From NCBI GenBank assembly GCA_034509495.1, contig CM067505.1:10009067-10073066 (forward strand): a stretch of 64,000 nt of DNA, read 5' to 3'. Below the pieces are notes generated by a model. It did not search any database. It worked only from the letters and a program-made list of their open reading frames with translations, and was not told where the DNA came from. The DNA is from Acestrorhynchus altus (taxonomy: Eukaryota > Chordata > Actinopteri > Characiformes > Acestrorhynchidae). Position numbers and translations under genes: made by a program. Shown here in pieces: positions 35,446-47,404 of this stretch (the stretch's first letter is position 1; every line of letters starts with the position of its first letter).

Positions 35446-36353
35446 GACTTCTAAAGACATTATTACAAGTGACTGCATGTAAGAATTTGTGAAACCTTTG
35501 ATAAGATAAAGTTACAAATTCACAAATGCATGCATAAAATATGGGTCCTCAAAACTTTCAAGCATGTATTTTAAAATGCATTTTTGAAATTGTATTTCTA
35601 ATACTAAATGTTGCATATACTAAGAATGCAGCATACCCAGTAAAATTATGTTATTGATCATACTTATATTATGCTGCTCCACTGTGGATTACGTTATTTG
35701 CCTAATTTCTGCCTCAAGATTGGCTTTTGCTCAGAACATTTACTGGTATTTTATTACTGATAAAAAATAATAGTTTATTATATAGTTATGATGCATTGCA
35801 TATTTTTTGTTGAATATGATGGTTGATACATTTACTTACTTAAAGAATTATATGAAAAATATGGAAGTCAGTGCAAGTCACTATATCTAGGAGTAAGCAT
35901 TCCCGAAGCAGATGTATTAAAGTTTCAGTTCTGTGCTAAAGTCTGCAGTATTAAATAATCATTAAAAAACTACAAATAGTATTTCACTGGATTCCGTGTA
36001 ATTGCCAAGTTACTTTCCACTAACCCAACACTGCTTCTGAATGAATTCTGAATTCAGTCAATCAAAAACCTCTGGAGCCAGTAATTAATTTGACCCCTGC
36101 TCTAAATATTATTTTTAAGTGTTATTTCAACTAGAAACAGCAGGGGGAGCAGTTACACTGCTTTAGATGGATGAATAACTTCATTAACCCTAAAGTCACA
36201 TTAGACTGAAAGTCCCATATTACAGCAACACAGTGAATCTCAAAGAGCCAAAACAGCACAGTGTTCAAACATTATCATGAAGATGCATAATTAAATAGGA
36301 GATATAGTAAAAGACAATAAACTAAATACAATAAAGTAATTACAATAAACTTC

Positions 36354-36547
36354 TGTAATCAGACTGAGTAACTGTGTACTGTAATCAGACTGAGTAACTG
36401 TGTGCAGTAATCAGACTGAGTAACTGTGTGCAGTAATCAGTCTGAGTAACTTTTCTGTAATCAGTCTGAGTAACTGTACTGTAATTAGCTGAGTATCTGT
36501 GTACTGTAATCAGACTGGGTAACTGTACTATAATCAGTCTGAGTAAT
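36354..36547. repeat. Minisatellite, unit about 24-29 bases
   Basis: Seven or so imperfect tandem copies of a unit resembling GTAATCAGACTGAGTAACTG followed by TGT(A/G)C(A/T), with small length differences caused by loss of the TGTGTAC part. Confidence 0.9.
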
Positions 36548-36689
36548 GTAATGACTATTATAATGGCTCTGTAGCCATATTTTTAGTGGTTTGGCACTTG
36601 TTATTGGCACAATTATCGATATATCAAATGTATTGTTAATTCCAAACGTTAAATCTTAAAGGGTGTACTGTACGGGTGTATTGTTATTA

Positions 36690-36690
<1 letters not shown>

Positions 36691-36776
<86 letters not shown>
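36691..36776. repeat. Compound (CA)n(TA)n microsatellite
   Basis: About 17 CA units pass directly into about 25 TA units. Alternating purine-pyrimidine DNA of this kind can adopt Z-DNA or cruciform structures. Confidence 0.96.
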
Positions 36777-36780
<4 letters not shown>

Positions 36781-37667
36781 TCCCTTTAAATAGTGTGTAC
36801 ATACAGAAAACCCTGTGTAATATAGCCTTGACCACTTAGAAAGCATACCTGACGTGGGGTAAGCCTGCTTGACACTGGAGCTATGCTCCCACACTGTTTT
36901 TCACTGGTCTGTGTTTTATAAATAGTTCACAGTATGCTGGGAAAAGCAGGTAGCACTGGTTCTATATTACATGACATATAGCACAGGTTAAGGCTCAAGG
37001 CCTTCTGATTGGCTGTCAGACTCATCTGCAGACTTATAAATCATCACCACTGTTTTGACTTGACTTTCAAAATATTTAGTGAAGCAGAACAGAAACCACT
37101 GAGCAAGAGCTTTTTGCATTTGGATGCGCAGTGCACAGGCACACACACTTTGTGCTTCACACAGCCTTTCGGTGTCAGGAGTTCTATATGGAAGACTCAT
37201 TTCTGACACTTCACATTAAATTATTAGAATTTTCTACTCATTATAAGTAGAATATAGTCAGTGATCATTTACACACAGTCCATCTTTTTTTTTTTAAGAA
37301 CATGCCAAAATTCATGGGGGTAACAGTATGTAAATTGACAATGAAGAAGCACTTCTTGATGGCATGAGAATAGTCACAACTTGGTCATCTAGGGTCCAGT
37401 TAGCACCCTCATGAGCGCAGGTGTCTGGTGTGATGGTTTTAACAGAGGCACTATGGGGGGTCCCGTGAACTGCTGGAAGCGCAGAATGCTGCACTGACCT
37501 ACAGGAGGTGTGTGGGGCCTTCCTGCTTTGAATGGGCAGTTTCAGCCAGAATCAGTTTTCTGCACTGACAATTTAGGCTGCATCAGTCATGATCATTACA
37601 CCTATGGAGTACACAGTACTATCCATTGTGGTGGCAATGTCTATAACATACAGAAATGACATTGTGA

Positions 37668-37776
<109 letters not shown>

Positions 37777-37794
37777 TGGTATTGGCTAGTGAGA

Positions 37795-38303
37795 AAAATT
37801 GGCTCTCATCTAGCCCAATTGTTCATCTTGTGTTTCTAATGATCTGAGAGAAATGGTTGAAATAGCTGGGTCCTAACATTTCTCTTCTCTCCACAATACA
37901 ATGTTGGAGCTCTGCCAGAGTGACTATGGGTTTCTTGGTCACCTCTTTGACTAAGCTGTTGTGTGGTCCGGTTGATGGAGGCCACTGTACTCACTGGGAC
38001 CTTCAATGCAGCAGAACATTTTCTGTACCTTTTGCCAGATCTGTGTCTCCATACTATCCTGTCTCGAAGGTCTACAGACAGTTCCTTAGACTTCATGGCT
38101 TGGGTTGTGCTCTGATGTGCACTGTCTATTATGGGAACTTATATAAACAGATGTGCCTTTCCAAACCATGTCCAATCGACTAAATTTACCACATATGTCC
38201 AAAATGCACCTGAGCTCAATTTTAAGTGTCATGGAAAAGGCTGTGAATACTTATACACATTATATTTTTGTTTTTGTTTTAAATAAATTTGCAGGACCAC
38301 CTT
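37795..38303 (-). mobile_element. Tc1-like element A, 5' half
   Basis: The minus-strand frame 37836-38096 begins MKSKELSVDLRDRIVWRHRS and continues KCSAALKVPVSTVASI, the paired-like helix-turn-helix start of a Tc1 transposase. Upstream (38100-38303) is the 5' non-coding part, with the GGCTGTGAATACTTAT phrase typical of the terminal repeat region. The catalytic part is absent; the element breaks off near the TA/GA microsatellite. Confidence 0.8.
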
Positions 38304-39480
38304 TAATTTTAATTACAGTAGCATATTTTTTGCGGTATGTCTCTTTGCACACCTAGAGGCTGACATTTTTGCCCGTACCTCTTTGCAGAATAGCTCAAGC
38401 TCAGTCAGATTGGATGGAATGCATCTGTGACCAGCAATTTCTAAGCCTTGCCACAGATTCTCAATGGGATTTAGGTCTGGACATTGAATGGGCCATTCTA
38501 ACCATTCTAATATGCTTTGATTTGAACCCTTCCATTGTAGCTCTTCCTGTATCTTTAGGTTTGTTGTTCTGCTGGAAGGTACAGCTCCACCCCACTCTCA
38601 AGTCTTTTGCAGCCTCTGACAGGTTTGCTCTGTATTTAACTCCATCCTTCTTCCCATCAGCTTTGATCAGCTTCCCTGTCCCTTCTGAAGAAAAGCATTT
38701 TGAACAGCATGATACTGCCACCACCATGTTTCATGGAGGGGATGGTGTGTTCATCACACATGATATTTTTTATTCAAGCCAAAAGGTTTTGGTGTCATCT
38801 GACCAGAACACCTTCTTCCACGTGTTTGCTGTGTGCCCTACATGACTTTTGGCTTCTAGAGGTTTGCTTTCAAAAATAGCTTTCTTCTTGCCACTCTTCC
38901 TCTGAAGTCCAAATTTGTGGAGTATAGTAGACCAGTGGACAGATTTTTCCACCTTAGCTGTGGATCTCTGCAGCTCCTCCAAAGTGACCATGGGCCTCTT
39001 GGCTGCTTCTCTAATTGTGCTTTCCTTGCCTGGGCTGTCAGTTTAGGTGGACGGCCATGTCTTGGTAGGTTGGCAGTTGTGGCAAACATTCCATTTTTTG
39101 GACGATCAATTGAACAGTGTTGTATGAGATGTTCACTGGAATATTTTTTTATAACCTAACCCTGTTTTCCACTTGTCCATCACTTTATCCCTGACCTGTC
39201 TGTTGTGTTCTTTGGTTTTCATGATACTCTTTGATCATGTTCTCTAACAAACCCCTGAGGCCTTTAAAGAACAGCTCTAGTTATACTATGAACACCTTAC
39301 ATACATATGGGCTCTATTGACTAATTAGGTGACTTCTGAAGGCTGGATTTTATTTACAGTTGTCAGAGTACAAGGGGCTGAAATAATGATTTTTATTCAT
39401 AAACACATTAAACCCAATAAAATACATTTGTGGCTATAACAGGAAAAGTTTGGAACATTTCAAAGGGTATGGATACTATC
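38304..39480 (-). mobile_element. Tc1-like element B
   Basis: The minus strand carries a degraded transposase from about 39221 to about 38370. Fragments in order are NLPRHGRPPKLTAQARKA, then MVTLEELQRSTAKVEKSVH, KKVFWSDDTKTFWLE, the CFSSEGTGKLIKADGKKDG block, FQQNNKPKDTGRATMEGFKS and a C-terminal LTELELF-type segment. The first catalytic Asp (WSD) remains but the second is Asn (QQNN instead of QQDN). Frameshifts separate the fragments. The right end has TTTCAAAGGGTATGGATAC, part of the usual terminal repeat. Element A abuts its left side. Confidence 0.85.
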
Positions 39481-39794
39481 TATTATTTAAGTCTTTTTTG
39501 AAAATCCAAGAAAAACAAAACTTAACATGCAAAACATAAATGCTTTAGGTAAAAAGTTGTGAAAGCTGTTAAAATTACATTGTTTCTGAACAATCCAGTT
39601 AAGTAGAGATCTGGAGCTGCAGCTGAGCTTAAATACAGCAAGTACAAAATGTGTAGTTCAAAGACTGAACTCAACGTTTCTCATTTTTAGAGCTGGAAAA
39701 TCCGGGAAAGTGAAAATCCTCAAATTTACATTTACGGAATTTCTGACACTCGACTTACACGGTTTCTCACATTACAGATGTGGGACAGAGTAGA

Positions 39795-39893
39795 GTTAGG
39801 AGTCTTGGCCAAGGACCCTTATTGGTGCTGTCCAGACTGGGAATCAAACCCCAGTCTCACACAGTGTGGAGAATCAGCCAACAAGCCAACCCT
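39795..39893 (-). mobile_element. tRNA-derived SINE head, copy 1
   Basis: On the minus strand this has a TGGGGTTTGATTCCC segment corresponding to a polymerase III B-box. It is about 85-90% similar by eye to the head at 40041-40166 (GGAGTCTTG(G/T)CCAAGGAC, TTATTGGTG, CCAGACTGGGAATCAAA). It is truncated before the A-box. Confidence 0.55.
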
Positions 39894-39914
39894 GTGAAGT
39901 TGACTGAAAGCTGC

Positions 39915-40015
39915 TCTACTACACCTGTACACCCCTGTATTTACACCCCTGTACATCTGTACACCTATACACCCCTACACCTATACACTGCTACTCTATA
40001 CACCCCTGTACACCT
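39915..40015. repeat. TACACC(C)CTGTACACC minisatellite, short array
   Basis: A degenerate run of TACACCTGTACACCCC-type units. The same motif forms the much longer array at 41055-41702. Confidence 0.8.
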
Positions 40016-40040
40016 GAACTTAAATACATTAAAGAGGTTG

Positions 40041-40166
40041 GACAGTAGTGTTAGGAGTCTTGTCCAAGGACTCTTATTGGTGTTGCCCAGACTGGGAATC
40101 AAATCCCAGTCTCACACATTGTGGAGAATCACTGGTGGCGTTATCAGTTGCACCACACCAACCTCA
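40041..40166 (-). mobile_element. tRNA-derived SINE head, copy 2
   Basis: Read on the minus strand, GGTGTGGTGCAACTGATAAC carries a good A-box (TGGTGCAACTG), and GGATTTGATTCCC further on is a good B-box, at the spacing found in tRNA genes. A body with GTCCAAGGACTC and its complement follows. No intact tRNA can be folded with confidence, so this is a SINE, not a tRNA gene. Confidence 0.6.
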
Positions 40167-40199
40167 AACCCACTAAAAAGACTCGAAATTAAATAAATC

Positions 40200-40485
40200 C
40201 AGGTCCAGAGTTAAGACTCTCCTCCAGGATTTCGCTCCGACTGAGCGGCTCTTTATCAGTCACACAGTCTGAACGACGTCCCGGAGCGGAGCTTAACTCT
40301 CCGGATCTTCTTACTCCACTGACGTTGATCAGGTGTGTGTGCGTGTGTGTGTGCGTGCGCGTGTTTACGGTTTAGTTTGCTGACTAAAGCCTCCACCGGC
40401 GTCCCAGCGCAGCGTGACGTCAGCGTGTCCCTCCCCCTCAAGACTGAGTGGATGGAGGGGCTTCTTTAATGTCTTCTGTGAGCAG
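40200..40485 (+). promoter_or_regulatory. CpG-rich promoter and likely non-coding first exon of a second gene
   Basis: The segment is GC- and CpG-rich against an AT-rich background. It has a perfect cyclic-AMP response element TGACGTCA at 40415-40422 and ends in a consensus splice donor, GAGCAG|GTGAGT (exon end 40485). Short upstream ATGs (40452 and 40469) give only tiny frames, so the exon is probably non-coding. A CpG promoter with a long first intron suits a housekeeping or developmental regulator. Confidence 0.6.
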
Positions 40486-40640
40486 GTGAGTTTCAGTCTG
40501 GTGGTTTAGGGGTTTTTACAGGGTTTGATTGTCACTTGTACCAGTACAAGTTAGTGGTTACTGTCAACGACCTGTTGCTGCTGTTCGCGAACTTCGCTAC
40601 TCAGTTAGCTCGCTGGCTAACAGGAACTGCTGTGTTGGAA

Positions 40641-40803
40641 GGAGCTGAGGTGTTTGTGGGCCGGTTCTGGTCGAGCTGGGGTGTTTGTGGGCCGGTTCTG
40701 GTCGAGCTGGGGTGTTTGTGGGCCGGTTCTGGTCGAGCTGAGGTGTTTGTGGGCCGGTTCTGGTCGAGCTGGGGTGTTTGTGGGCCGGTTCTGGTCGAGC
40801 TGT
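40641..40803. repeat. 32-bp minisatellite, five copies
   Basis: Five near-identical tandem units of GAGCTG(A/G)GGTGTTTGTGG plus GCCGGTTCTGGTC. They lie just inside the first intron of the predicted gene. The unit length is not a multiple of three, so the frames reading through it are not protein repeats. Confidence 0.95.
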
Positions 40804-41054
40804 GACGTGGGCTTTGGGCAGGTATGTGTTGTAAGACTGTCTTTAGTAACTTTAGTAAAACTCTGGCAGGTGCGTGAAGTTGAGCCTCTTTGTCTCTCTG
40901 AATGAGATGAGAAAAAAAAACAGAAAAGTTCAAATATTTCAGTCAGTTCAGTTCAATTCTCCAGAATATCTCCACCAGGAGACAGATGAGCTGGTTAGAT
41001 ACCACCTAAATGAACAAGCCAGCCCTGTGAAGTTGACTGGAAGCTCCTCTAGTA

Positions 41055-41702
41055 CACCCCTACACCCGTACAGCCCTACACCTGTACACCTGTATATCTA
41101 TACACCTGTCCATCCTTACACATGTACAACTGTACACCCATGCATCTATACACCTGTATACATACACCGCTACACCTGTCCTCCGCTACACATGTACAGT
41201 TGTACACCCATACACCTGTATATTCCTACATCTGTATACCTATTCATCTGTACACATCTGTATACCCCTACACCTTTACACCACTACACCTGTACACCTA
41301 TGCCCCCTACACATGTACAATTGTATACCTGTCCACCACTACACCTGTACACCCCTACACCTCTGTCTGTACACCTGTACAGATGTACAACTGTACCCCT
41401 ATACACCCCTACACCTGTCCACCCTTACACATATACTCCTGTACATCTATACACCTGTCCACCCCTACATGTACAATTTTACACTCATACACCTGTATGT
41501 ATGTATGTATACCTATATGCCTGTACACATGTACACCTGTACACCTATACATTCCTAAACCTATACATTCCTACATGTGTACATCTGTACACCCTTACAT
41601 TGATACACCACTATACCTGTTCATGCCTACACCTGTACATGCCTACACCTATGTACCCATACACATGTGCAGTTTCACACATGTACATTCCTACACCCTG
41701 AT
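41055..41702. repeat. Long degenerate TACACC-type minisatellite
   Basis: About 650 bases of imperfect CCTACACCTGTACACC units with period about 12-14. The 275-codon and 205-codon + strand frames here are Thr/Pro/His/Tyr-rich artefacts of the array. The left flank (41012-41055) is homologous to 39880-39920. Confidence 0.9.
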
Positions 41703-41704
41703 AA

Positions 41705-44700
41705 ATACTATCAGTAGATCAGTGTTAACCTCTGAGTAATATTAATATCAATAGATCCACACGTCCATGCTCAGGGTGAGGCGGTGGTCCATAGTGGGCC
41801 GTAAATAGCACTTTAAATCATGATCATTAAACCTGAGTGCAAAAAATGATTTGGTATAAATAAAAATTGATATTGGTCATGTTGATATGGGGTCTGACAC
41901 ACTGAGTCAGATAATAGACATGCACGTTTTATTACTAGACATGTCTGATCATTCAAACTGACAAACTGCTCGTTTTTGTAAGATATATTTGGGAGATGTA
42001 TTTTTTAATGAGGACATGCTGTTTTAAGCTCTTCAGGCCCCAATTATGCGTTTCATTGACAGAAAATAAAAGGGCAAAACAGTTTCATGTTAGAAGTTGA
42101 CTTTTGTTTTCTCATGGGCCACTACACTTGGGTTGTAAGGTGGAAACAGTTTAGAACTCCTATATACTCCTATATCTTTCTAACCTTACATGGGCCTACG
42201 AGGGTAAAGAAAGTGAACTATCATCTGTACCGTAATATGGCCAACCACAATATTCAACTCTTATTATTGTTTAAAACCATCAAAATACATGTTTTCTGTC
42301 TAGTTAATATTTACAATATTATGTCCCACATTAAAACAAAACACTCACGAGTCCTAACAATTTCTATTGTAAACTTTATTATTATAACCTTAAATATAGT
42401 TGGATACTGATTTTAGAAAAATATTTACAAATATCTCTCAGGACTATGCTAGATTGAAGGTGACCGGCTTGAGTTTGGGATGAAGCCCTGCACACCTCCA
42501 GCCCCCTGGATTCCCGAGCTTTCTTCCTTTCTGCCTGAAACAAGTTAGGACAAGTGCCCTGTTGCCTGTCCCAGCACAAACATTCTCTAACACCTGGAGA
42601 ATGAAGTACCCGAGGCTGTGTTTTTATGTCCAGGCTGGCGATATGTGAGGTTTTCCCACCAAGACCAAGTCCAAGTCAGAGTAAGTGTTCAGCTGCTGGT
42701 GTGTCAGGACTTGCGCAAAGTTGTAGGGAAGGTAAGGAATAGTCTTGATTCTAGGTTATGATGTAGTTACATGTACAACCTACATGCATGTACACTGTGG
42801 TAGGGACATTTCACACTGTATATTGGCTCTTTAGATTTAGCGATGTTTTAAACAATGTGTTTATGATGATCATTGAATTGAGTTGTTCCTGTTGACAAGT
42901 GGTTAGCAAAGCTTTGCATTGTTCACTTTGTAATTACCTGCCAAATATCACAACTGGCAGAATTTATTAGAGATGCATAATGATAACTGTGGAATCATTT
43001 TTTAAATCAATAAAAATGTTTGTCCTGTTGTTATGTATGACGGTGACATCCATGGCTGGGAGTCCTAGAGAAAGTGGCTTGTATAGTGCTCTGGTTGACC
43101 CTCATAAGCCCTTCACACTTGAGAACTTTTCTTATCATAGTCACAAATTAACTTTGGTGGTGTAGCGTCTGCAGACTGGTTTCATAATATTCTTAACAAT
43201 TTTACTTGCAGGAGTTCAATGTGATTATTTTATTTAATAGCATTTTGGAGTGTGGCTCATTTTAAAATTAGTCATGAGATCTTACTAATAGACGAGAGGA
43301 ACATATCCAGGTACTTTGCCTTTGCATAACCTTTTGGGTGGAAAAATGGCTGTAATTTGACAGAAAAATTGTATTTACCACCAATCAGAATTTAGTTCCA
43401 TACAATAAGCAAACCCTGTATATCTATAGGGAGTCCAAAACCTCTGGTCAGTCAGGCCATGAATTACATCATGTCATAGCCGGTCAATGATCAGCACTGT
43501 CTTATAGAAAGAATTAAAATGATAGGGGCTGTATAAAAATAGGGGCTGATGAGTGTTGTTTCAGCATGTCTTCATCGAAGGGGTTGAACTACCCTACAGA
43601 GTGACAGTCACTTCAGGGAACTGGCAGGTAGAGATGTGGTGTCTGTTTCAACAATTAATTTGACTGCTGACAAGCTTTACACTGTTCCATGTTCTTTCGG
43701 TGAAGAAGCAGTATTCAGTAATCTGAACATTATAACTGTTGACTTTAGTTTTATTAACTGACCTGTGCAGAAGTGTTTGCCACAGGTGTGTACACATTTA
43801 CTGTCTGGGTCCCACATTTGACCATTTTCCATGGATGACCTGAAGCAAATATTTCCTTTTGCTGTCTTTCACTCTTTGGGCAAATAAAGAAAATGGGTTT
43901 GTTTTATTGCTGGACAAGCAAAATGACAGTAGGTTTAAGGTGTGGTGACACTATTTCCAATTTGGCGACAGAAATATGATTGAGTTTGTTTCACCCAAAA
44001 GAGGGAGAGGTTGTTTGGAAGACAGGAAAGTGATGCATGTCTGCTCTCATCTATCATATTAGTTATTTAATCGATTCCCTTGTCTTCCCTTCTCTAGGCT
44101 TTCAGTGGGGGAATTGAGGTCAACCTCCCCCACTGCCCTTCTGATCTCATACCAAATCTTCCCAGACATTAACCTGCTTGTCTTCCAAACTAGAATCAGG
44201 TCTTCCACTTTGACAAGGCCGTTTGGCCCACATGGTATCATTCGTTTGATAAGACAAACTTTTTTTCTTTTTTTGTGTGTGGGCACCTTTACTGTTCCTA
44301 TACTGGCTTTGCACTTGAATTCAAGTCTGAGGTTGCAGGGTGTGGGAATGAGCTTGGAGGTGTCCATATTGTAAGCCCCTTTTCTGCATTCACTGTTTAC
44401 TCTAGGATGCACTCATACCTAGTTGTGATCACTGACAGTCATTTCAGTGAAAAGCAAGTTAATGAGAAACTCTAAGCTGATGAATTTCTTTGAAAATAAT
44501 GGAGTGGTGAACATGAATGAGTGTGGCATTAGTGGTGTTTTTGGCTATAAAAATGATATATATGCAGAGTATGAGAGATGGTGTGTACACAGAGTGCAAT
44601 TTCTCGTGGCTCATTATCATGTTTATGCTCGCCTGCACATGAAGTCGTAGTGTTATGACATTCCATTCCCAGAGCCGTTATCGCAGCTGTCTGATGCAGT

Positions 44701-47380
44701 GTCTGTACACAACAGACGTGAAGTTAATCATTGCTGAAAGACTGTCGTAGGCACACTGTACAGTGATTAGAATTTTTCATGAAGGCCTCTTTTTAGCGAT
44801 ATGTTGTCGGTATATTGGATGTTGTATAGGCCTAGTTCTAGAGTCACCCTGTAATTTGCTGCTAGGTTCTCAATTAGAGAACATGTATGATGATGAATAG
44901 TTTAACAATGGACACTTGTGTACATTAGGTCAGTAGCACAAGTCTTTTGTTTCTTCTATGAAGAGGCTCTAATTAACTTGTATTTAGTGCAGTGGCTGCA
45001 CTTTCATCTCGTATGTAGGCCAACAAAATCACTGATTGTCATCCTTGTTTTCCTTAATTGGAAATACAGCTGATTTATTCTGATTCTGATTTATTATTAT
45101 AATCAGTATTTTATGTTGCACATAAAATAGTTTTTTTTTTGTTATGTACTTGGCTTTACTGAGGGTTTACTTTTTTAGACTAACATATTAACTCTCGTTG
45201 TTGATGTACACATTTTCTATGTTAGCGCATGGAGTTATTTAAGTTCAGCTTGATTTGTTTTGCTCTTTTAAAAACAGGCAGGTGGATCTCTTCTTTTTTT
45301 TTTTTTTTAACAAGCCCTGAGCCTTGTACTTTGGTCCTTCAGCAAATGGGATGCATACAACCTAATTGAATTGAAATCAGGTGACTGGAAAGAACGTTCC
45401 TTTTTCACTACATTTTTTAAACACCTGTTTTGTTGTACCATTATGTTTGGTATCATTAACTGGATTGAAAGTGTGTCTCTATTTGTGGAAGCCATATATG
45501 CTCAAGGCATCACTCTCAGTGGTGCTGAGCTGGTATGCTTTAGGTTGTGAGCAGTTCATTTTTGCCTCCTCACTTTGCACTTGCCATCATGCTGATATCT
45601 ACTCTCACCTGTCTACTAAAATTCTGTAAGTTCATCCAAGTACTTTTTTTGTAAACTGTAATCTGGCCATTCTGTTTTGTAATTTACATTGTGATTTGCA
45701 TCCTGTGTATTTCTGTTATTACGTGTTCTATGGATATACATCCGCCACTGAAGGCCTGATCTGTAAGGCAGGCAGTTGATGATTTATTGAGGATTAGTGA
45801 GGATTCTTTTACCATCAGCAGTGTAGATTTTCATTGGTTGTGATGAATGATCTCACCAGTGCTTAGTAGTAACCAAGGTTTGATCGATGTCTCTACTGTT
45901 TTTATTTTTGGTCTCATAATGGCTTGTTTGACTTTCATTGGCACAGCTCTTGTTGAACAACTGCTCTTATTTATATTTTATTGATTTTAATTAAATTGTT
46001 TATTAAGTGGTTTCTCTTGTTTTATGTGCAATAGACATGTTGATGTACGTGTTTGAAAAATAGGTGGAAAAAAGTGGAGCTCTGATGGTATTGTGTTATG
46101 AATAGCAGTCAGAATTGTTAGTATTGTATTAGTAAAGTCTTTGTGTATTGGTACTTGATCAATTAGAGATAATATTGAAATTGACTTCAGTTTCCTATAA
46201 TACAGCTTTAAGAATGTATGAAATGACCCGAATCAAATCATAAAGCATCATATAGCTAATTACCATGTCTGTTAAATTCCGTTCCTTCAGTAAAAGAAGG
46301 AAGACCTTGCTTTTTATAGTAAGGGATGTGTTTGCTTCTAATATAACAGTTTGTTTTGAGTAAGCAGCTTTTCAGATTTTTTTTTTTTACTAAGAAGCTG
46401 GAAATTACTGTCCATCGTAATTGATTGATGCTGCAGGCCGTGATTAAGCTGAACAAAATGTCCAGGTTTTAAAGCTGGTACATCCAAAATCAGCCTTTGA
46501 ATTACATGAATACATAAACAATAGGCCACATTCACAAACCATCCTTAATAAGGAATTTCTTAAAACCCATTTGCGCAGTTTTCACCAGTGTTTTCTAATT
46601 TGGGATTTGCTGAATTTACATGGACAGTGGAATCCATCATTATAAGAGCAGAACAATTGTGAAGAATTCTGCATTTTGAGACTTTTTAAAGAGGTTTTAA
46701 ATTAGTTTTGAGCTTTCTCAACAACGTTTTGTACAGGTGTATTTTCTCATCAGGAAAGATTCTGTCCTGCATAGGTGGCATGAATTCCCTATGCACTGCT
46801 GATCTTGTTTTCCAAGTTTATTCAATTACGTGCTTGATAAAGCAGGGAATGCTGAGATTTGCTGCTAATATTAATTGCAGAAGTTAATTGCATATTGTTT
46901 TTGTTTAGTTCACCAAACACTAACTAACCCTCAGTGATCATATCAAATACAGAATGTTTTCATGTGTAATTTTAGTATATGGTGGACATTTTAAATATGA
47001 AGTCAATAAGAGTATGATCGTTTGTGAGTTAAAGTGTAAAAAATGGTCATTTATTGGTTAAAGGTTGAAAAAGGTTGCTTGATTTGCGTGTGACCTTCTG
47101 CTTCTCTGTACAGTCGCTCTTCTGTAGGTTAGTGAGGGCAGTTGTTTAGTGGGCTGTGTGTACTTTCACCTCTCAGAGCTATGTAAATACAGTGCTGTGG
47201 GATCAGGTCACTTTACCAAACCAGTCTGTCCAGCCCTGTCTCACAGTCTTTCATTCATTCATCCCTTCATGCTTTTTGTTCTTTATTCTTGCATCCTTTC
47301 TGTTATGTCTTTTATTTCTTTTCCATTTATTCTTCTTTCTTCCTTTCCTTACTTATTTTTTCTCTTTTTCTTCGGCTGGC
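41705..47380. other. Probable first-intron DNA
   Basis: AT-rich sequence without recognisable exons. The 117-codon minus-strand frame at 44059-44412 overlaps an 89-codon + strand frame and matches nothing I know. Confidence 0.4.
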
Positions 47381-47402
47381 TGGCTGGCTGGCTGGCTGGC
47401 TC
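47376..47402. repeat. (GGCT)n microsatellite
   Basis: Six to seven tandem GGCT units following a C/T-rich stretch. Confidence 0.9.
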
Positions 47403-47404
47403 TT

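Noticed and set aside
36354..36547. Possible CRISPR or tandem regulatory array
   Set aside because: It is a plain tandem minisatellite without spacers.
38369..38845. 158-codon + strand frame
   Set aside because: It is antisense to the Tc1 element B transposase remnant.
40041..40166. tRNA gene on the minus strand
   Set aside because: A- and B-boxes are present but no acceptor-stem pairing is visible, and a second copy with the same body lies nearby. It fits a SINE.
40874..41739. Open frames of 275 and 205 codons, Thr/Pro/His/Tyr-rich
   Set aside because: They run through a TACACC minisatellite in two frames at once, with no splice or start context.
44059..44412. 117-codon minus-strand frame with a lysine-rich middle
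   Set aside because: An antisense 89-codon frame overlaps it, there is no recognised family and no splice context. I could not support it as a gene, though a database search would be decisive.
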